Shown here: one piece after another, positions 51,701-62,274 of the stretch
Position numbering within the stretch: position 1 is the first letter of the stretch
How the letters are laid out: every line of letters begins with the position of its first letter
DNA from: Oscillospiraceae bacterium
Lineage (GTDB): Bacteria > Bacillota > Clostridia > Oscillospirales > Acutalibacteraceae
Direction of reading: 5' to 3'
Assembly (NCBI GenBank): GCA_910574935.1
Contig: CAJTCU010000006.1
Coordinates: 62,001-126,000, forward strand
Length of the DNA: 64,000 nucleotides
Notes under the pieces: model-generated
The model's database searches: none
The model's input: the letters and a program-made list of their open reading frames with translations, nothing else
What the model was told of the DNA's origin: nothing
Translations under genes and position numbers: made by a program

Positions 51701-51931
51701 CTTCATGGTCTGATACCGGGGGAACAGGTCCTTAAAGGCCCGGGTCTCCAGGTGGCCGATGTGGGGCTTGCCATTGGCGGTGGGGGGGCCGTCATAGAAG
51801 GTGTAGGCGGGCGCTCCCTCACGGCTTTGGATGCTTTTTTCAAAGATTTTATTGTCCGTCCAAAACTTTTCGGTGGCCTTCTCCCGCTCCACAAAGTTCA
51901 TATTGGCGGAGACCTCCCTGTACTTGCTCAT
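48797..51931 (-). CDS. ileS: Isoleucyl-tRNA synthetase
   Basis: A 1044-aa class Ia synthetase. The start at 51931 (MSKYREVSANMNF) follows AAAGGATGG. HIGH is PHIGH (56-60), preceded by FYDGPPTANG. The editing CP1 domain contains WTTTPWTLPSN. KMSKS is in DADGKKMSKSKGNAVDP (around residue 600). The C-terminal anticodon-binding part runs to the end without the zinc finger of the E. coli enzyme, so it belongs to the eukaryotic-like/long type (ileS2-like), a form associated with mupirocin tolerance elsewhere. An isoleucine T-box leader precedes it. Confidence 0.96.
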   Translation of the reverse strand: MSKYREVSANMNFVEREKATEKFWTDNKIFEKSIQSREGAPAYTFYDGPPTANGKPHIGHLETRAFKDLFPRYQTMKGQIVPRKAGWDTHGLPVELEVEKLLKISGKEQIEEYGVSPFNQKCKESVWKYKGMWEEFSKAVGFWADMEDPYVTYHNEYIESEWWALKQIWEKGLLYKGFKIVPYCPRCGTPLSSHEVAQGYKDVKERSAIAKFRCKGEDAFILAWTTTPWTLPSNVALCVNAKEDYVKAAFTKEDRTETYYLAAALCDTVLGEGTYTVLEHYKGADLEHKEYEPLFDFVRPQEKCWYVVCDDYVTLTDGTGIVHIAPAFGEDDAKVGRRYGLPLVQLVDQKGEMTAETKWPGVFCKDADKEILVDLEARGLLFSAPRFEHSYPFCWRCDTPLIYYARESWYIEVTKVKDQLIANNNTVNWLPESIGKGRFGDWLENLQDWAVSRNRYWGTPLNIWECECGHRHAIGSIAELREMSPNCPEDIELHRPYVDEVTITCPHCGKQMRRVPEVIDCWFDSGAMPFAQHHYPFENQELFESQFPADFISEAVDQTRGWFYSLLAISTLLFDRAPYKNVLVMGLVQDADGKKMSKSKGNAVDPMEALERFGSDSLRWFFYTTCAPWLPKRFSEKGVVEVQKKFFSTLWNTYAFFVLYANIDNFDAAQYKLEDCALTVMDRWLLSRLNSTIKAVDQQLTQYHVPETARVLQDFVDELSNWYVRRSRERFWVQGEAADKTAAYMTLYTVLVDTAKLLAPMAPFMSEEIYRNLVCSLDPAAPESVHLCGFPVCDPARIDPKLEADMDEVLRVVALGRAARNQANIKNRQPLCRLCTDADPGLGGLYQDIIKQELNVKEIVFLRDMSEFTAYSFKPQLKILGQKYGKRIGAIRQALQELDGAAAKKQLDQEGALKLALPDGEISLTEEELLIETTQKEGYTSVSDRGLTVVLDTALTEELIEEGFVREIVSKVQSMRKDAGFKVTDHIRLYHQGSAKVEAVLQKNQEEILADVLGESCQYGQLAGYTAEWDVNGEKTRFGVERIS

Positions 51932-51950
51932 GCTTGACCATCCTTTCCAT

Positions 51951-52208
51951 AAATAAAGCCTCCGCCCCAAAACAGGGCGAAGGCATACTTCGCTTTACCA
52001 CCCATTTTGACTGTCGGTGTACCAACAGCTTCCCGATAACGGCGGGGGCCGGCCTGGCTTAATAAAGGCTTGCGGACAACGGGGCCTTGTTCAGCTGGCG
52101 ACTTCGGAGGGATGCGGAAAAGGCGCAGGTGCCGGCTTGCACCAGCCGCCGGCTCTCTGGGACCATAGGCCTGGCCCGCGTGTCTCCATCATAGTCTTTA
52201 CGGTGTAT
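51951..52208 (-). promoter_or_regulatory. T-box riboswitch leader of ileS
   Basis: On the minus strand: AGAGAG, an apical hairpin GCCGGC-GGCTGGTGCAA-GCCGGC, then CGCATCCCTCCGAAG with the specifier AUC (52111-52113) just above the K-turn helix. Next comes a T-box GGGTGGTAAAGCG (51991-52003), and a terminator (51951-51984, GCCTTCGCCC/GGGGCGGAGGC then TTTATTTAT). AUC and UGGU both fit tRNA-Ile. The T-box departs from the consensus GGTACCGCG by reading GGTAAAGCG. Uncharged tRNA-Ile would permit read-through into ileS. Confidence 0.88.
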
Positions 52209-52216
52209 TTTTTCAG

Positions 52217-52245
52217 ATTATAGCACGGCAAAAGGGGAAAGTCAA
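52217..52245 (-). promoter_or_regulatory. Promoter of ileS leader
   Basis: Minus-strand TTGACT (52240-52245), 17-bp spacer, consensus TATAAT (52217-52222). Confidence 0.85.
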
Positions 52246-52547
52246 GAAAAAACCCGCAAAAGGCCCCAAAAGCGGACACATTGCGCGGTCCAGGGGCGTT
52301 AGGCCCCTGGCAGGGGTCAAGGGGGCGGCGCCCCTTGCCGCCGGAGGCGACCTTAACCTTAAGGCGGCGCGAAGAAAAGGAATGTGGTTCCACCAAACCA
52401 GCCGGCCCAGCAGCATAAAAAAGGAGGGCCCGGCTCGCGCCGCCCAAAAGCAGCGAGTTGTAAAAATCAGCGAAGCAAGATTTTTACAAGAGCGGCCCCC
52501 ACCACAAGCCCAGCCCAAGGCAGCCAGGCCAAATCACAAAAACAAAA
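52246..52547. other. GC-rich non-coding region with hairpins
   Basis: No gene is supported. Inverted repeats include CCAGGGGC/GCCCCTGG near 52291, AAGGGG/CCCCTT around a GGCGGCG core near 52320, and a perfect 10-bp TGTAAAAATC/GATTTTTACA hairpin near 52459-52490. The last could end the transcript of the 52548 gene. Confidence 0.5.
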
Positions 52548-53108
52548 TCACCCCGCGAACATAGACCCAATCTCCCCCAGGTTGCACATCCCCTCCGTCA
52601 CAAAATGGGCCAGCTCGGCGCCCGTCTTGGGCATCAGGGTCCCGTGGGTCCGCAAATAGTCCGCCAGACGCTGGAACAGCTGCCCGTCGGTGGGGTGCGC
52701 CCGCCGGTCGTTGATCCGGCAGGCCTCTTGGCCTAAGAGAGTGATGCTGCAACAGTCCGGCTCCTCCCCATCCACAAAAGCTGTCACGCTAAGCCACTGG
52801 GCACTGTGGCTGCTCAGGCCGCTGTCCCAGGGCAGCAGGTTCCTGAAATCCTCCTGGTAGCCGCTCTCCCGCAAAATCTCCATCAGCCCGGCAAAGTCCT
52901 CCGGGTTTTCGCTTTCCAGGGTATACTGGGGCGAGTCTGCCAGCCCGGCCTCCCAGGTCCAGTCCTGGAGAAAGCCGGAGACCCGGTCTACCGGCTTCTC
53001 CAGGCTCATGACGCTCTCCAAGGACCAGGGCCACAGCCGCCAGGCCGCAACGCCGCCTAACAAGAGGACTACCGCGCCGAAAACCAGCCAATTCTTCCAT
53101 TTTTTCAT
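52548..53108 (-). CDS. Unknown membrane-anchored protein
   Basis: A 186-aa protein with one N-terminal TM anchor (residues ~7-24, NWLVFGAVVLLLGGVAAW) and a ~160-aa outer domain. The ATG at 53108 follows AAGGGGGG. The outer part (PQYTLESENPEDFAGLMEIL, then WLSVTAFVDGEEPDCCSITLLG) looks like a small alpha/beta domain of the kind found in uncharacterised Clostridial exported proteins. It has CC at ~121-122 and one further Cys but no lipobox. I do not recognise a family. It stands alone between the ileS leader and tuf. Confidence 0.65.
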   Translation of the reverse strand: MKKWKNWLVFGAVVLLLGGVAAWRLWPWSLESVMSLEKPVDRVSGFLQDWTWEAGLADSPQYTLESENPEDFAGLMEILRESGYQEDFRNLLPWDSGLSSHSAQWLSVTAFVDGEEPDCCSITLLGQEACRINDRRAHPTDGQLFQRLADYLRTHGTLMPKTGAELAHFVTEGMCNLGEIGSMFAG

Positions 53109-53221
53109 CACTTTTCGCCCCCCTTTTTAGGTGTTTTTTGTATTATACTTGTTTTTGGTGGAAAAGTCAAGTCCTGCGGCCTTTCGGGAGTGTCCAAAGG
53201 GAATATTTTTTGACGATGTTT

Positions 53222-53291
53222 CGGCCTCCGGCAGCCATGGGGCTTTGCCCCCTGGCTCCCCACGGCCTTTGAAAAGGCCGGCGAAACTTTT
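53222..53291. repeat. Paired-hairpin module, second copy
   Basis: ATGGGGCTTTGCCCC-type hairpin followed by GGCCTTTGAAAAGGCC and GGCGAAACTTTT (53264-53291). The copy at about 11655-11712 has TTGGAGCTCTGCTCCAA and AGCCTTTGAAAAGGCT in the same order. The stem ends changed on both sides (A-T versus G-C pair), so pairing is kept. The flanking 53109-53221 and 53292-53365 show no gene. Confidence 0.7.
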
Positions 53292-53365
53292 ACTGTTTGC
53301 CCATTGGGACCTATCTGCTCACCCTTTCGCCTCTGCCGCTTCCGCAGCTCTCTCCTCCCCCACGC

Positions 53366-53394
53366 AAAAAGAGGCCCCCTGCTGGGAGCCTCTT
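53366..53394 (-). terminator. Terminator of tuf
   Basis: Minus-strand GAGGCTCCC/GGGGGCCTC stem (53371-53392) followed by TTTTT, 14 bp after the tuf stop. It ends the str operon. Confidence 0.85.
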
Positions 53395-53407
53395 CTCTTA
53401 GCAAAAT

Positions 53408-54610
<1,203 letters not shown>

Positions 54611-54705
54611 TGGGAAATTGCCTCCTCGCAATCAAAATATTCGATATTTGTGCCTTGCATACATTCTATCAGCAAAGCGCCGAAAAATCAAGAGATATTT
54701 ACCTT

Positions 54706-56802
54706 TTACTCCGACTTTTTGCCACGGTCGCTGATGATCTTTTCAGAAATATTCTTGGGCACCTCCGCATAGGTGGAGGGCTCCATGGTATACTGGCCGC
54801 GGCCCTGGGTCTTGGAGCGCATGTCTGTAGCGTAGCCAAACATTTCGGAAAGCGGGACTTCACTGTTGACCTGCTGGGCGCCGGGCAGGGCGTCCATGCC
54901 CTGAATCATGCCGCGCCGGGAGTTCAGGTCGCCAATCACGTCGCCCATATACTCTTCGGGGGTGATGACAGTGACCTTCATAATGGGCTCCATCAGCACC
55001 GGGTCCGCCTTGCGCATAGCCTCTTTAAAGGCCATAGAGCCAGCAATCTTAAAGGCCATTTCAGAAGAGTCCACCTCGTGGTAGGAGCCGTCATACAAGG
55101 TAACCTTTACGTCCACCACGTTGTAGCCAGCCAAAACGCCGCTTAGCATAGCGCCCTGGATGCCCTGGTCCACCGCGGGAATATACTCCTTGGGAATAGC
55201 GCCGCCAACCACAGAGTTGACGAACTCATAGCCCTGGCCCGGGTTGGGCTCAATACGGATCTTAACATGGCCATACTGGCCCTTACCGCCAGACTGACGG
55301 GCATACTTGGTGTCAGAAGCAGCTTCCTTACGGATCGTCTCCTTATAGGCCACCTGGGGCTTGCCCACGTTGGCCTCCACCTTAAACTCACGGAGCAGAC
55401 GGTCCACAATAATCTCCAGATGCAGCTCACCCATGCCGGCAATGATGGTCTGGCCGGTTTCCTCGTCGGTGTATGCCTTAAAGGTGGGGTCCTCCTCCGC
55501 CAGCTTCGAGAGGGCAATTCCCATTTTCTCCTGGCCGGCCTTGGTCTTGGGCTCAATGGCCACTCGGATAACCGGGTCCGGGAACTCCATGGACTCCAAG
55601 ATAACCGGATGCTTCTCGTCGCACAGGGTGTCGCCTGTGGTGGTGTTCTTCAGGCCCACGGCGGCCGCAATGTCGCCGGCATAAACCCGGTCAATGTCCT
55701 TGCGGTCGTTGGCGTGCATCTGCACGATACGGCCCATGCGCTCGTTGTTGTCCTTTACGGAGTTGTACACCGTAGCGCCGGCCTCCACAGAGCCGGAATA
55801 GACCCGGAAGAAGCATAGCTTGCCCACATAGGGGTCTGTGGCAATCTTGAACGCCAGAGCGGCGAAAGGCTCTTCGTCGGAAGAATGGCGCACCTCTTCC
55901 TCCTCGGTGTCCGGGTTGGTGCCCTTAATGGCGGGCACGTCGGTGGGAGCGGGCATATAGTCCACAATAGCGTCCAGCAGCTTCTGCACGCCCTTGTTGC
56001 GGTAAGAGGTGCCGCAGGTAACGGGGACCATGTGGTTGGCAATGGTGGCCTTGCGGATACAGTTCTTAATCTCGTCAATGGTGAGCTCTTCGCCCTCCAG
56101 ATATTTCTCCATCAGGGCGTCGTCCAGCTCTGCCACATGCTCTACCATTTCGGCATGGTACTGCTGGGCCTTTTCCAGCATATCCTCGGGAATTTCCTCC
56201 TCGCGGATATCCTTGCCCAGGTCGTCGTAATAGACATAGGCTTTCATCTTTACCAGGTCGATGATGCCCTTAAAGGAATCCTCGGCCCCGATGGGCAGCT
56301 GAATGGGCACCGCGTTGCACTTCAGGCGGTCCTTCATCATCTGCACGACGCGGTAGAAGTCCGCGCCCATAATATCCATTTTATTCACGTACGCCATGCG
56401 GGGCACCTTGTACTCGTCCGCTTGGCGCCACACGGTCTCAGACTGGGGCTCCACGCCGCCCTTTGCACAGAACACGGTAACAGAGCCGTCCAGCACACGC
56501 AGGGAGCGCTGCACCTCTACTGTGAAGTCCACGTGGCCGGGAGTATCAATAATGTTAATCCGGTTCTGATTGCCGTTGCGGTCCGGCCAGAAGCAGGTGG
56601 TGGCAGCCGATGTGATGGTAATGCCGCGCTCCTGTTCCTGAGCCATCCAGTCCATGGTGGCGGCACCCTCGTGGGTCTCGCCAATCTTGTAGTTCACGCC
56701 TGTGTAAAACAGAATACGCTCTGTAGTAGTGGTTTTACCGGCATCAATATGAGCCATAATGCCGATGTTTCTGGTTAATTCCAGTGGTACCTGTCTGGCC
56801 AT
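54706..56802 (-). CDS. fusA: Elongation factor G
   Basis: A 698-aa translocase EF-G. G1 is AHIDAGKT (17-24), and the G3 region reads [15 protein letters not shown]. Domains IV-V include [20 protein letters not shown] and [42 protein letters not shown] lies upstream of the ATG, slightly far (13 nt). A standard member of the rpsL-rpsG-fusA-tuf operon. Confidence 0.99.
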   Translation of the reverse strand: MARQVPLELTRNIGIMAHIDAGKTTTTERILFYTGVNYKIGETHEGAATMDWMAQEQERGITITSAATTCFWPDRNGNQNRINIIDTPGHVDFTVEVQRSLRVLDGSVTVFCAKGGVEPQSETVWRQADEYKVPRMAYVNKMDIMGADFYRVVQMMKDRLKCNAVPIQLPIGAEDSFKGIIDLVKMKAYVYYDDLGKDIREEEIPEDMLEKAQQYHAEMVEHVAELDDALMEKYLEGEELTIDEIKNCIRKATIANHMVPVTCGTSYRNKGVQKLLDAIVDYMPAPTDVPAIKGTNPDTEEEEVRHSSDEEPFAALAFKIATDPYVGKLCFFRVYSGSVEAGATVYNSVKDNNERMGRIVQMHANDRKDIDRVYAGDIAAAVGLKNTTTGDTLCDEKHPVILESMEFPDPVIRVAIEPKTKAGQEKMGIALSKLAEEDPTFKAYTDEETGQTIIAGMGELHLEIIVDRLLREFKVEANVGKPQVAYKETIRKEAASDTKYARQSGGKGQYGHVKIRIEPNPGQGYEFVNSVVGGAIPKEYIPAVDQGIQGAMLSGVLAGYNVVDVKVTLYDGSYHEVDSSEMAFKIAGSMAFKEAMRKADPVLMEPIMKVTVITPEEYMGDVIGDLNSRRGMIQGMDALPGAQQVNSEVPLSEMFGYATDMRSKTQGRGQYTMEPSTYAEVPKNISEKIISDRGKKSE

Positions 56803-56960
56803 AAATACGTTATTTCCTCCTTATTCCAAAAGATGCCTTTTCACGGAGTGGTGCAAAGCGTCTGCCGCTTTACGCGGGGAGCGCTGCCAACGGCCGCTGT
56901 TCTAATTCTACCAAGCTGGCAGGCAAAACCGCTGCGGCAAATGCCCGGCCCTTGCGCTGG

Positions 56961-57431
56961 TTACCAGCGATAGTGGGCGAAAGCCCGGTTGGCTTCGGCC
57001 ATCCGGTGGGTATCGTCGCGCTTCTTGGCTGCGCCGCCCGCACCGTTGATGGCGTCCAGAATCTCCCCGGCCAGCCGCTCGCGCATGGTGCGCTCATTAC
57101 GGCTGCGGGCGTAGCTGGTCAGCCACCGCAGACCCAGGGTCTGCCGGCGTTCGGGCCGTACCTCCATGGGCACCTGATAGGTAGAGCCACCCACCCGGCG
57201 GGCCTTTACCTCCAGGCTGGGCATAACATTCTCCATGGCCTGCTCAAAAACCTCCAGGGGCTCCTTGCCGGTCTTTTCCTGAACGATTTCAAAGGCGCCG
57301 TATACAATCTTCTGGGCTACGCCCTTCTTGCCGTCCAACATAATGCTGTTGATCAGCCTCGTCACAAGCTTGGAATTATACATGGGGTCGGGCAAAACAT
57401 CGCGCTTTGCCACATTGCCTCTTCTTGGCAT
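56961..57431 (-). CDS. rpsG: 30S ribosomal protein S7
   Basis: A 156-aa S7, starting [20 protein letters not shown] after GAAGGAGGG. It binds the 16S rRNA 3' major domain and nucleates head assembly. [20 protein letters not shown] is the conserved beta-hairpin region. It follows rpsL by 183 bp and precedes fusA by 158 bp; neither gap holds a gene. Confidence 0.99.
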   Translation of the reverse strand: MPRRGNVAKRDVLPDPMYNSKLVTRLINSIMLDGKKGVAQKIVYGAFEIVQEKTGKEPLEVFEQAMENVMPSLEVKARRVGGSTYQVPMEVRPERRQTLGLRWLTSYARSRNERTMRERLAGEILDAINGAGGAAKKRDDTHRMAEANRAFAHYRW

Positions 57432-57614
57432 AATCTTCCCTCCTTCATAAAATGAATTCACCGGTACTCGAAATCCGTCCGCGTCTCCCCGGACGGTCCC
57501 GTCAGCTAATAGGCAATTTACCGACCCCGCGCTTTCCAAAACAATGGGCGCAGAATCTATATAAATTAAGCCGAATAGCTTAGAGAATTATTTTTGTTAA
57601 TGGGGCCAGGCTTT

Positions 57615-58037
57615 TTATTTCTTTCCAGCCTTGGGCCGCTTAGCGCCGTACTTGCTGCGGGCCTGCATGCGCTTGGCAACGCCCTGGGTATCCAGCGTGC
57701 CGCGAATAATGTGATAACGCACACCGGGCAGGTCGCGTACACGGCCGCCGCGAATCATCACTACGCTGTGCTCTTGCAGGTTGTGGCCCACGCCCGGAAT
57801 GTAGGCGTTCACCTCAATGCCGTTGGAAAGACGGACCCTGGCCACTTTGCGCAGGGCAGAGTTCGGCTTTTTAGGAGTACGGGTAAACACACTTGTGCAC
57901 ACCCCCCGCTTCTGGGGAGAATCCTGGTCGATGGCCGAACGCTTCTTAGAGTTCCACCCCTTCAAAAGCGCGGGGGCCTTACTCTTTTTTGTAACGTCGG
58001 ACCTGCCTGTTTTAACCAATTGGTTAAAGGTTGGCAT
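57615..58037 (-). CDS. rpsL: 30S ribosomal protein S12
   Basis: A 140-aa S12 near the decoding centre. [19 protein letters not shown] and [20 protein letters not shown] are the conserved loops. The lysines altered in streptomycin-resistant mutants are the wild-type residues (PKKPNS, and the Lys equivalent near [10 protein letters not shown] is not changed to a resistance form that I can identify). AAGGAGGTG precedes the ATG. First gene of the str operon. Confidence 0.99.
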   Translation of the reverse strand: MPTFNQLVKTGRSDVTKKSKAPALLKGWNSKKRSAIDQDSPQKRGVCTSVFTRTPKKPNSALRKVARVRLSNGIEVNAYIPGVGHNLQEHSVVMIRGGRVRDLPGVRYHIIRGTLDTQGVAKRMQARSKYGAKRPKAGKK

Positions 58038-58144
58038 AGCTGCACCTCCTTGCTAAATAATAGTATTGATTGGGAAAGGCGAAATAAACGCTTCCCAGCC
58101 AAAGATTTCCGGCTGGGCGCAAATATAGCCAAGCCCATTTAGAG

Positions 58145-58174
58145 ATTATAGCACCCAAATACAGGTTCTGTCAA
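58145..58174 (-). promoter_or_regulatory. Promoter of the rpsL-rpsG-fusA-tuf operon
   Basis: Minus-strand consensus TTGACA (58169-58174), 18-bp spacer, consensus TATAAT (58145-58150), with a ~100-nt leader before rpsL. Confidence 0.88.
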
Positions 58175-58354
58175 GTTTTTTCCCCGCATACTTTGCGGGT
58201 TTCAAAGGTTTTCCCTAATCGCCAATTTCCTATGGGACAAGCCCGGCAACTTATGAGAAAAAAGCACAACTTTTTACCGCTTTCTCCCGGCGTCCTCTTC
58301 ATTTAGAGTGCAGATGAAAGCCGTTTCTACCACATCTCGCTTTTTTTCAAGCCT

Positions 58355-58401
58355 TATAGTAAACACGCTTGAAAGCCGGTCGATACCGGTTTTTTTCAAG
58401 C
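58355..58401. repeat. ~50-bp intergenic repeat, copy between rpoC and rpsL
   Basis: Plus strand TATAGTAAACACGCTTGAAA, then GCCGGTCGATACCGG, then TTTTTTTCAAGC. The central CCGGT/ACCGG and the outer GCTTGAAA/TTTCAAGC are nested inverted repeats, making a hairpin. It is related to the copies at 13083-13235 and 32578-32632. The rest of 58175-58506 shows no gene. Confidence 0.7.
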
Positions 58402-58506
58402 CAGGCGGCGATGCCGTCTGGTCCAAAAGAGGAAGATCATCTCTTTGGGGCCGCGTTAACGATCCCCCCGCTTTCCTTAGGATATGGGGCAAAACCCAAA
58501 ATGAAA

Positions 58507-58534
58507 AATGGGCATTTCCTAAAAAATGCCCATT
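58507..58534 (-). terminator. Terminator of the rpoBC transcript
   Basis: Minus-strand AATGGGCATTT/AAATGCCCATT stem (58507-58517/58524-58534) with a 6-nt loop, followed by TTTCATTTT. Located 18 bp after the rpoC stop. Confidence 0.9.
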
Positions 58535-58552
58535 CATACCTGCGCTAAATTT

Positions 58553-61500
58553 TTAGGCGGGACTCACGTCAGAAGCCACCTCGTCCTCAGGTTCTAGGAC
58601 AAAATCTTCATCCTCGTCCTCGTCGTCAAAGCTGAAATCCAGCTCTTCCGGCGCTTCTTCCTTATAGACCTTAGGCAGCTCCGGCATAGGCTCCAGCGGC
58701 TGGTCTTTACTCTCAATCTCTACCTCGCCGTAGCACTTCAGGCCTGTGCCCGCGGGCACCAGCTTGCCAATAATCACGTTCTCCTTCAGGCCCACCAGCG
58801 AGTCCACCTTGCCCTTAATGGCCGCGTCGGTGAGCACCCGGGTGGTCTCCTGGAAGGAGGCGGCGGACATAAAGCTGTCTGTGGCCAACGAGGCCTTGGT
58901 AATACCCAACAGGATGGGGGTATAGGTGGCTTCCCGCAGCTGGGTCTCTCCTGCCTCTTTGCGACTGCGGATATCCTCATTGGCAAATAGCACCTCGTTC
59001 TTGTCCGCCAAAGCGCCTACCATCAGGCCCGTGTCTCCCGCGTCATCCACCCGCACTTTGCGCAGCATTTGCCGCACGATGATCTCAATATGCTTGTCGT
59101 TGATGTCCACGCCCTGCATCCGATAGGTGCGCTGCACCTCTTGAATCAGGTAGTTCTGCACCTCCTGGGTGCCGCTGATAGCCAGCACGTCGTGGGGGCT
59201 CACCGATCCCTCGGTAATGCGCTTGCCCCGCTTAATATACTCGCCCTCGCTTACCGTGACCCGGGACCCGAAGGGAATCAGGTACGAACGGCTGTCGCCG
59301 GTCTCGTCATCGGTAACCACCACGTGGCGGTTCTTCTTAATTTCCTCAAAGGTGACCTTACCGTCAATCTCGTTGATAATGGCCACGTGCTTGGGCTTGC
59401 GGCCCTCAAACAGCTCGTCGATGCGGGGCAGACCCTGGGTGATGTCCTCCGCGCTGGCCACGCCGCCGGTATGGAACGTACGCATGGTCAGCTGGGTACC
59501 AGGTTCGCCAATGGACTGAGCCGCGATAATTCCCACAGCCTCGCCCACCTGCACCGGCTTGCCGGTGGCCAGGGACGCGCCGTAGCAGCGCTTGCACACA
59601 CCGCTCTTAGACCGGCAGGTAAGCACCGAGCGAATCTCAATGCGCTCCGTGCCCCGGCTAATGATCAGGTCCGCGTCCTCGTCCGTCATCAGCTTATCCC
59701 GAGAGACTAATACATTGCCGTCCTCGCCACAATAGTCCTCTACCAGGTACCGGCCCACCAGACGCTCCTTCAGGGGCTCGATAGACTCTGGACCAGAGGT
59801 GATCTCAAATACCTCAATGCCCTCGTGGGTGCCGCAGTCCTCCTCGCGGATAACCACCTCTTGGGAAACGTCCACCAGGCGGCGGGTCAGATAGCCCGAG
59901 TCCGCGGTGCGCAGGGCGGTGTCGGTGGTGCCCTTCCGGGCGCCCCGGGAGGAGATGAAGTATTCCAGCACGTTCAGGCCTTCGCGGTAGTTGGACTTAA
60001 TGGGAATTTCAATGGTTTTGCCAGAGGTATTGGAGATGTTGCCCCGCATACCCGCCAGCTGGTTTAGGTTGGAGATGGTGCCCCGGGCGCCGGAGTCTGC
60101 CATCATGTAGATGGGGTTATACCGGTCCAGGCCCCGCTGCAAGGCGTTGGCCACGTCCTTTGTACACTTGTCCCAGACCTTCAGCACCGCCTCGTAGCGC
60201 TCCCGCTCCGAGAGGAAGCCCTCGCTGTACTCCCCGGCAATCTCGTTGATTTCCTGTTCGGCGGCGCTGACCAGCTCCTTTTTGTCGGCGGGAATGGTGG
60301 CGTCGCACACGGCCACCGTAATGCCGCTGATGGTGGAGTATTTGTAGCCCTGGGCCTTAATCTCGTCCAGCACCTCGGCGGAGCGCTCGGTTCCGTGCAC
60401 CTTGATGCAGCGCTCGATAATCTGCCCCAGCTGCTTTTTGCCCACCAAGAAGTCCACCTCAAACTTCAAGGCGTTTTCCGGCACGGACCGGTCCACAAAG
60501 CCCAAGTCTTGCGGGATAGGCCGGTTAAAAATCATCCGGCCCATGGTGGTCTCCACCATGCCGCTGAACTTCTCGCCATGTACCTCCACGGTACGGCGCA
60601 CCTTTATTTTTGCGTGCAGGCTGATAATACGGGCGTCGTAGGCCATCATGGCCTCTTCCATGTTGCGGAAAGCTTTGCCCTCTCCTATCTCCCCGTCCTT
60701 GTCCAGGGTCAGGTAGTAGGATCCCAGCACCATGTCCTGGGTAGGCACGGTGACGGGGCGACCGTCCGAGGGCTTTAGCAGGTTGTTGGCGGCCAGCATC
60801 AGGAACCGGGCCTCAGCCTGGGCCTCGGCGGAAAGGGGCACGTGCACGGCCATCTGGTCTCCGTCAAAGTCCGCGTTGTACGCGGTACACACCAGGGGGT
60901 GCAGCTTAAGAGCCCGGCCCTCTACCAGCACCGGCTCGAAAGCTTGAATGCCTAGGCGGTGTAGGGTGGGCGCACGGTTCAGCAGCACTGGGTGGTTCTT
61001 AATGACCACCTCCAAAGAATCCCACACCTCGGGCTTAGCCCGCTCCACCGCTTTACGGGCGGCCTTAATATTACCCACCGCGCCGGTCTCTACCAGGCGC
61101 TTCATCACAAAGGGCTTGAAGAGTTCCAGGGCCATCTCTTTGGGCAGGCCGCACTGGTACATCTTCAGCTCTGGGCCAACCACGATAACAGAACGCCCCG
61201 AGTAGTCCACCCGCTTGCCCAACAGGTTTTGGCGGAATCTGCCCTGTTTGCCCTTCAGCATGTCAGAAAGGGACTTCAGGGGCCGGTTGTTGGGGCCTGT
61301 AACAGGCCTGCCCCGGCGGCCGTTGTCAATGAGGGCGTCCACGGCCTCTTGCAGCATTCTCTTTTCATTGCGTACAATAATATCCGGCGCACCCAGCTCC
61401 AAAAGGCGCTTCAGGCGGTTATTCCGGTTGATGACCCGGCGGTACAGGTCATTTAGGTCACTGGTGGCAAAGCGGCCGCCATCCAGCTGGACCATGGGCC

Positions 61501-62215
61501 GGATATCTGGGGGAATTACCGGCACCACGTCCAAAATCATCCATTCCGGCCGGTTGCCGGAAGCCCGGAAGGACTCCACCACCTCCAGGCGCTTGAGGAT
61601 ACGCATACGTTTCTGACCGCTGGCGGCCTCCAGCTCTTCCCGCAGGCTCACGGCCAGGGACTCTGGCTCCAGCTCGCACAGCAACTCTTTAATGGCCTCG
61701 GCGCCCATACCCGCTTTAAAGCCATCTTCGTACTTTTCCCGCAGGTCCCGGTACTCTTTTTCGGTGAGGGTCTGCATTTTAGAGAGCTCCTTCACCTCGC
61801 CCGGATCGGTAACAATATACAGGGCAAAGTACAATACTTTCTCCAAGATACGGGGGGAAAGATCCAAAATCAAGCCCATGCGGCTAGGGATGCCCTTAAA
61901 GTACCAAATGTGGGAGACCGGCGCCGCCAGCTCAATGTGGCCCATGCGCTCCCGGCGGACCTTGCTGCGGGTAACCTCCACGCCGCAGCGGTCGCAAACC
62001 TTGCCTTTATAGCGGATGCGCTTATACTTGCCGCAGTGGCACTCCCAGTCCTTGGTGGGCCCAAAGATGCGTTCACAGAACAAACCGTCCCGTTCGGGCT
62101 TTAGGGTTCGATAGTTGATGGTCTCGGGCTTTTTCACCTCGCCGTGGGACCATTCCCGCACCTTATCCGGCGAAGCCAAGCCGATCTTTATTGACTCAAA
62201 CGTGTTGAATTCCAT
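58553..62215 (-). CDS. rpoC: RNA polymerase beta' subunit
   Basis: A 1220-aa beta' subunit. The N-terminal zinc ribbon is [20 protein letters not shown] (residues ~55-75). The catalytic loop [12 protein letters not shown] lies near residue 445 with its three Asp for Mg2+. The second zinc site cysteines are in EDCGTHEG and [14 protein letters not shown], and the trigger-loop region [25 protein letters not shown] is intact. The C-terminus ends in an acidic tail ([12 protein letters not shown], then [13 protein letters not shown]). It follows rpoB by 59 bp in one transcript and ends at a terminator. Confidence 0.99.
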   Translation of the reverse strand: MEFNTFESIKIGLASPDKVREWSHGEVKKPETINYRTLKPERDGLFCERIFGPTKDWECHCGKYKRIRYKGKVCDRCGVEVTRSKVRRERMGHIELAAPVSHIWYFKGIPSRMGLILDLSPRILEKVLYFALYIVTDPGEVKELSKMQTLTEKEYRDLREKYEDGFKAGMGAEAIKELLCELEPESLAVSLREELEAASGQKRMRILKRLEVVESFRASGNRPEWMILDVVPVIPPDIRPMVQLDGGRFATSDLNDLYRRVINRNNRLKRLLELGAPDIIVRNEKRMLQEAVDALIDNGRRGRPVTGPNNRPLKSLSDMLKGKQGRFRQNLLGKRVDYSGRSVIVVGPELKMYQCGLPKEMALELFKPFVMKRLVETGAVGNIKAARKAVERAKPEVWDSLEVVIKNHPVLLNRAPTLHRLGIQAFEPVLVEGRALKLHPLVCTAYNADFDGDQMAVHVPLSAEAQAEARFLMLAANNLLKPSDGRPVTVPTQDMVLGSYYLTLDKDGEIGEGKAFRNMEEAMMAYDARIISLHAKIKVRRTVEVHGEKFSGMVETTMGRMIFNRPIPQDLGFVDRSVPENALKFEVDFLVGKKQLGQIIERCIKVHGTERSAEVLDEIKAQGYKYSTISGITVAVCDATIPADKKELVSAAEQEINEIAGEYSEGFLSERERYEAVLKVWDKCTKDVANALQRGLDRYNPIYMMADSGARGTISNLNQLAGMRGNISNTSGKTIEIPIKSNYREGLNVLEYFISSRGARKGTTDTALRTADSGYLTRRLVDVSQEVVIREEDCGTHEGIEVFEITSGPESIEPLKERLVGRYLVEDYCGEDGNVLVSRDKLMTDEDADLIISRGTERIEIRSVLTCRSKSGVCKRCYGASLATGKPVQVGEAVGIIAAQSIGEPGTQLTMRTFHTGGVASAEDITQGLPRIDELFEGRKPKHVAIINEIDGKVTFEEIKKNRHVVVTDDETGDSRSYLIPFGSRVTVSEGEYIKRGKRITEGSVSPHDVLAISGTQEVQNYLIQEVQRTYRMQGVDINDKHIEIIVRQMLRKVRVDDAGDTGLMVGALADKNEVLFANEDIRSRKEAGETQLREATYTPILLGITKASLATDSFMSAASFQETTRVLTDAAIKGKVDSLVGLKENVIIGKLVPAGTGLKCYGEVEIESKDQPLEPMPELPKVYKEEAPEELDFSFDDEDEDEDFVLEPEDEVASDVSPA

Positions 62216-62274
62216 ATGATACCCGCTTTCTTATGTCAATTTTGAGGAAAACGCGCTGGGAAAAACCATCGGCC

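Noticed and set aside
50516-51937. Long plus-strand open frame opposite ileS
   Set aside because: Antisense shadow of a GC-rich coding region; composition is His/Gly/Leu-rich without motifs.
58274-58537. Small minus-strand open frame between rpoC and rpsL
   Set aside because: It overlaps the rpoBC terminator and the ~50-bp repeat, and has no RBS.
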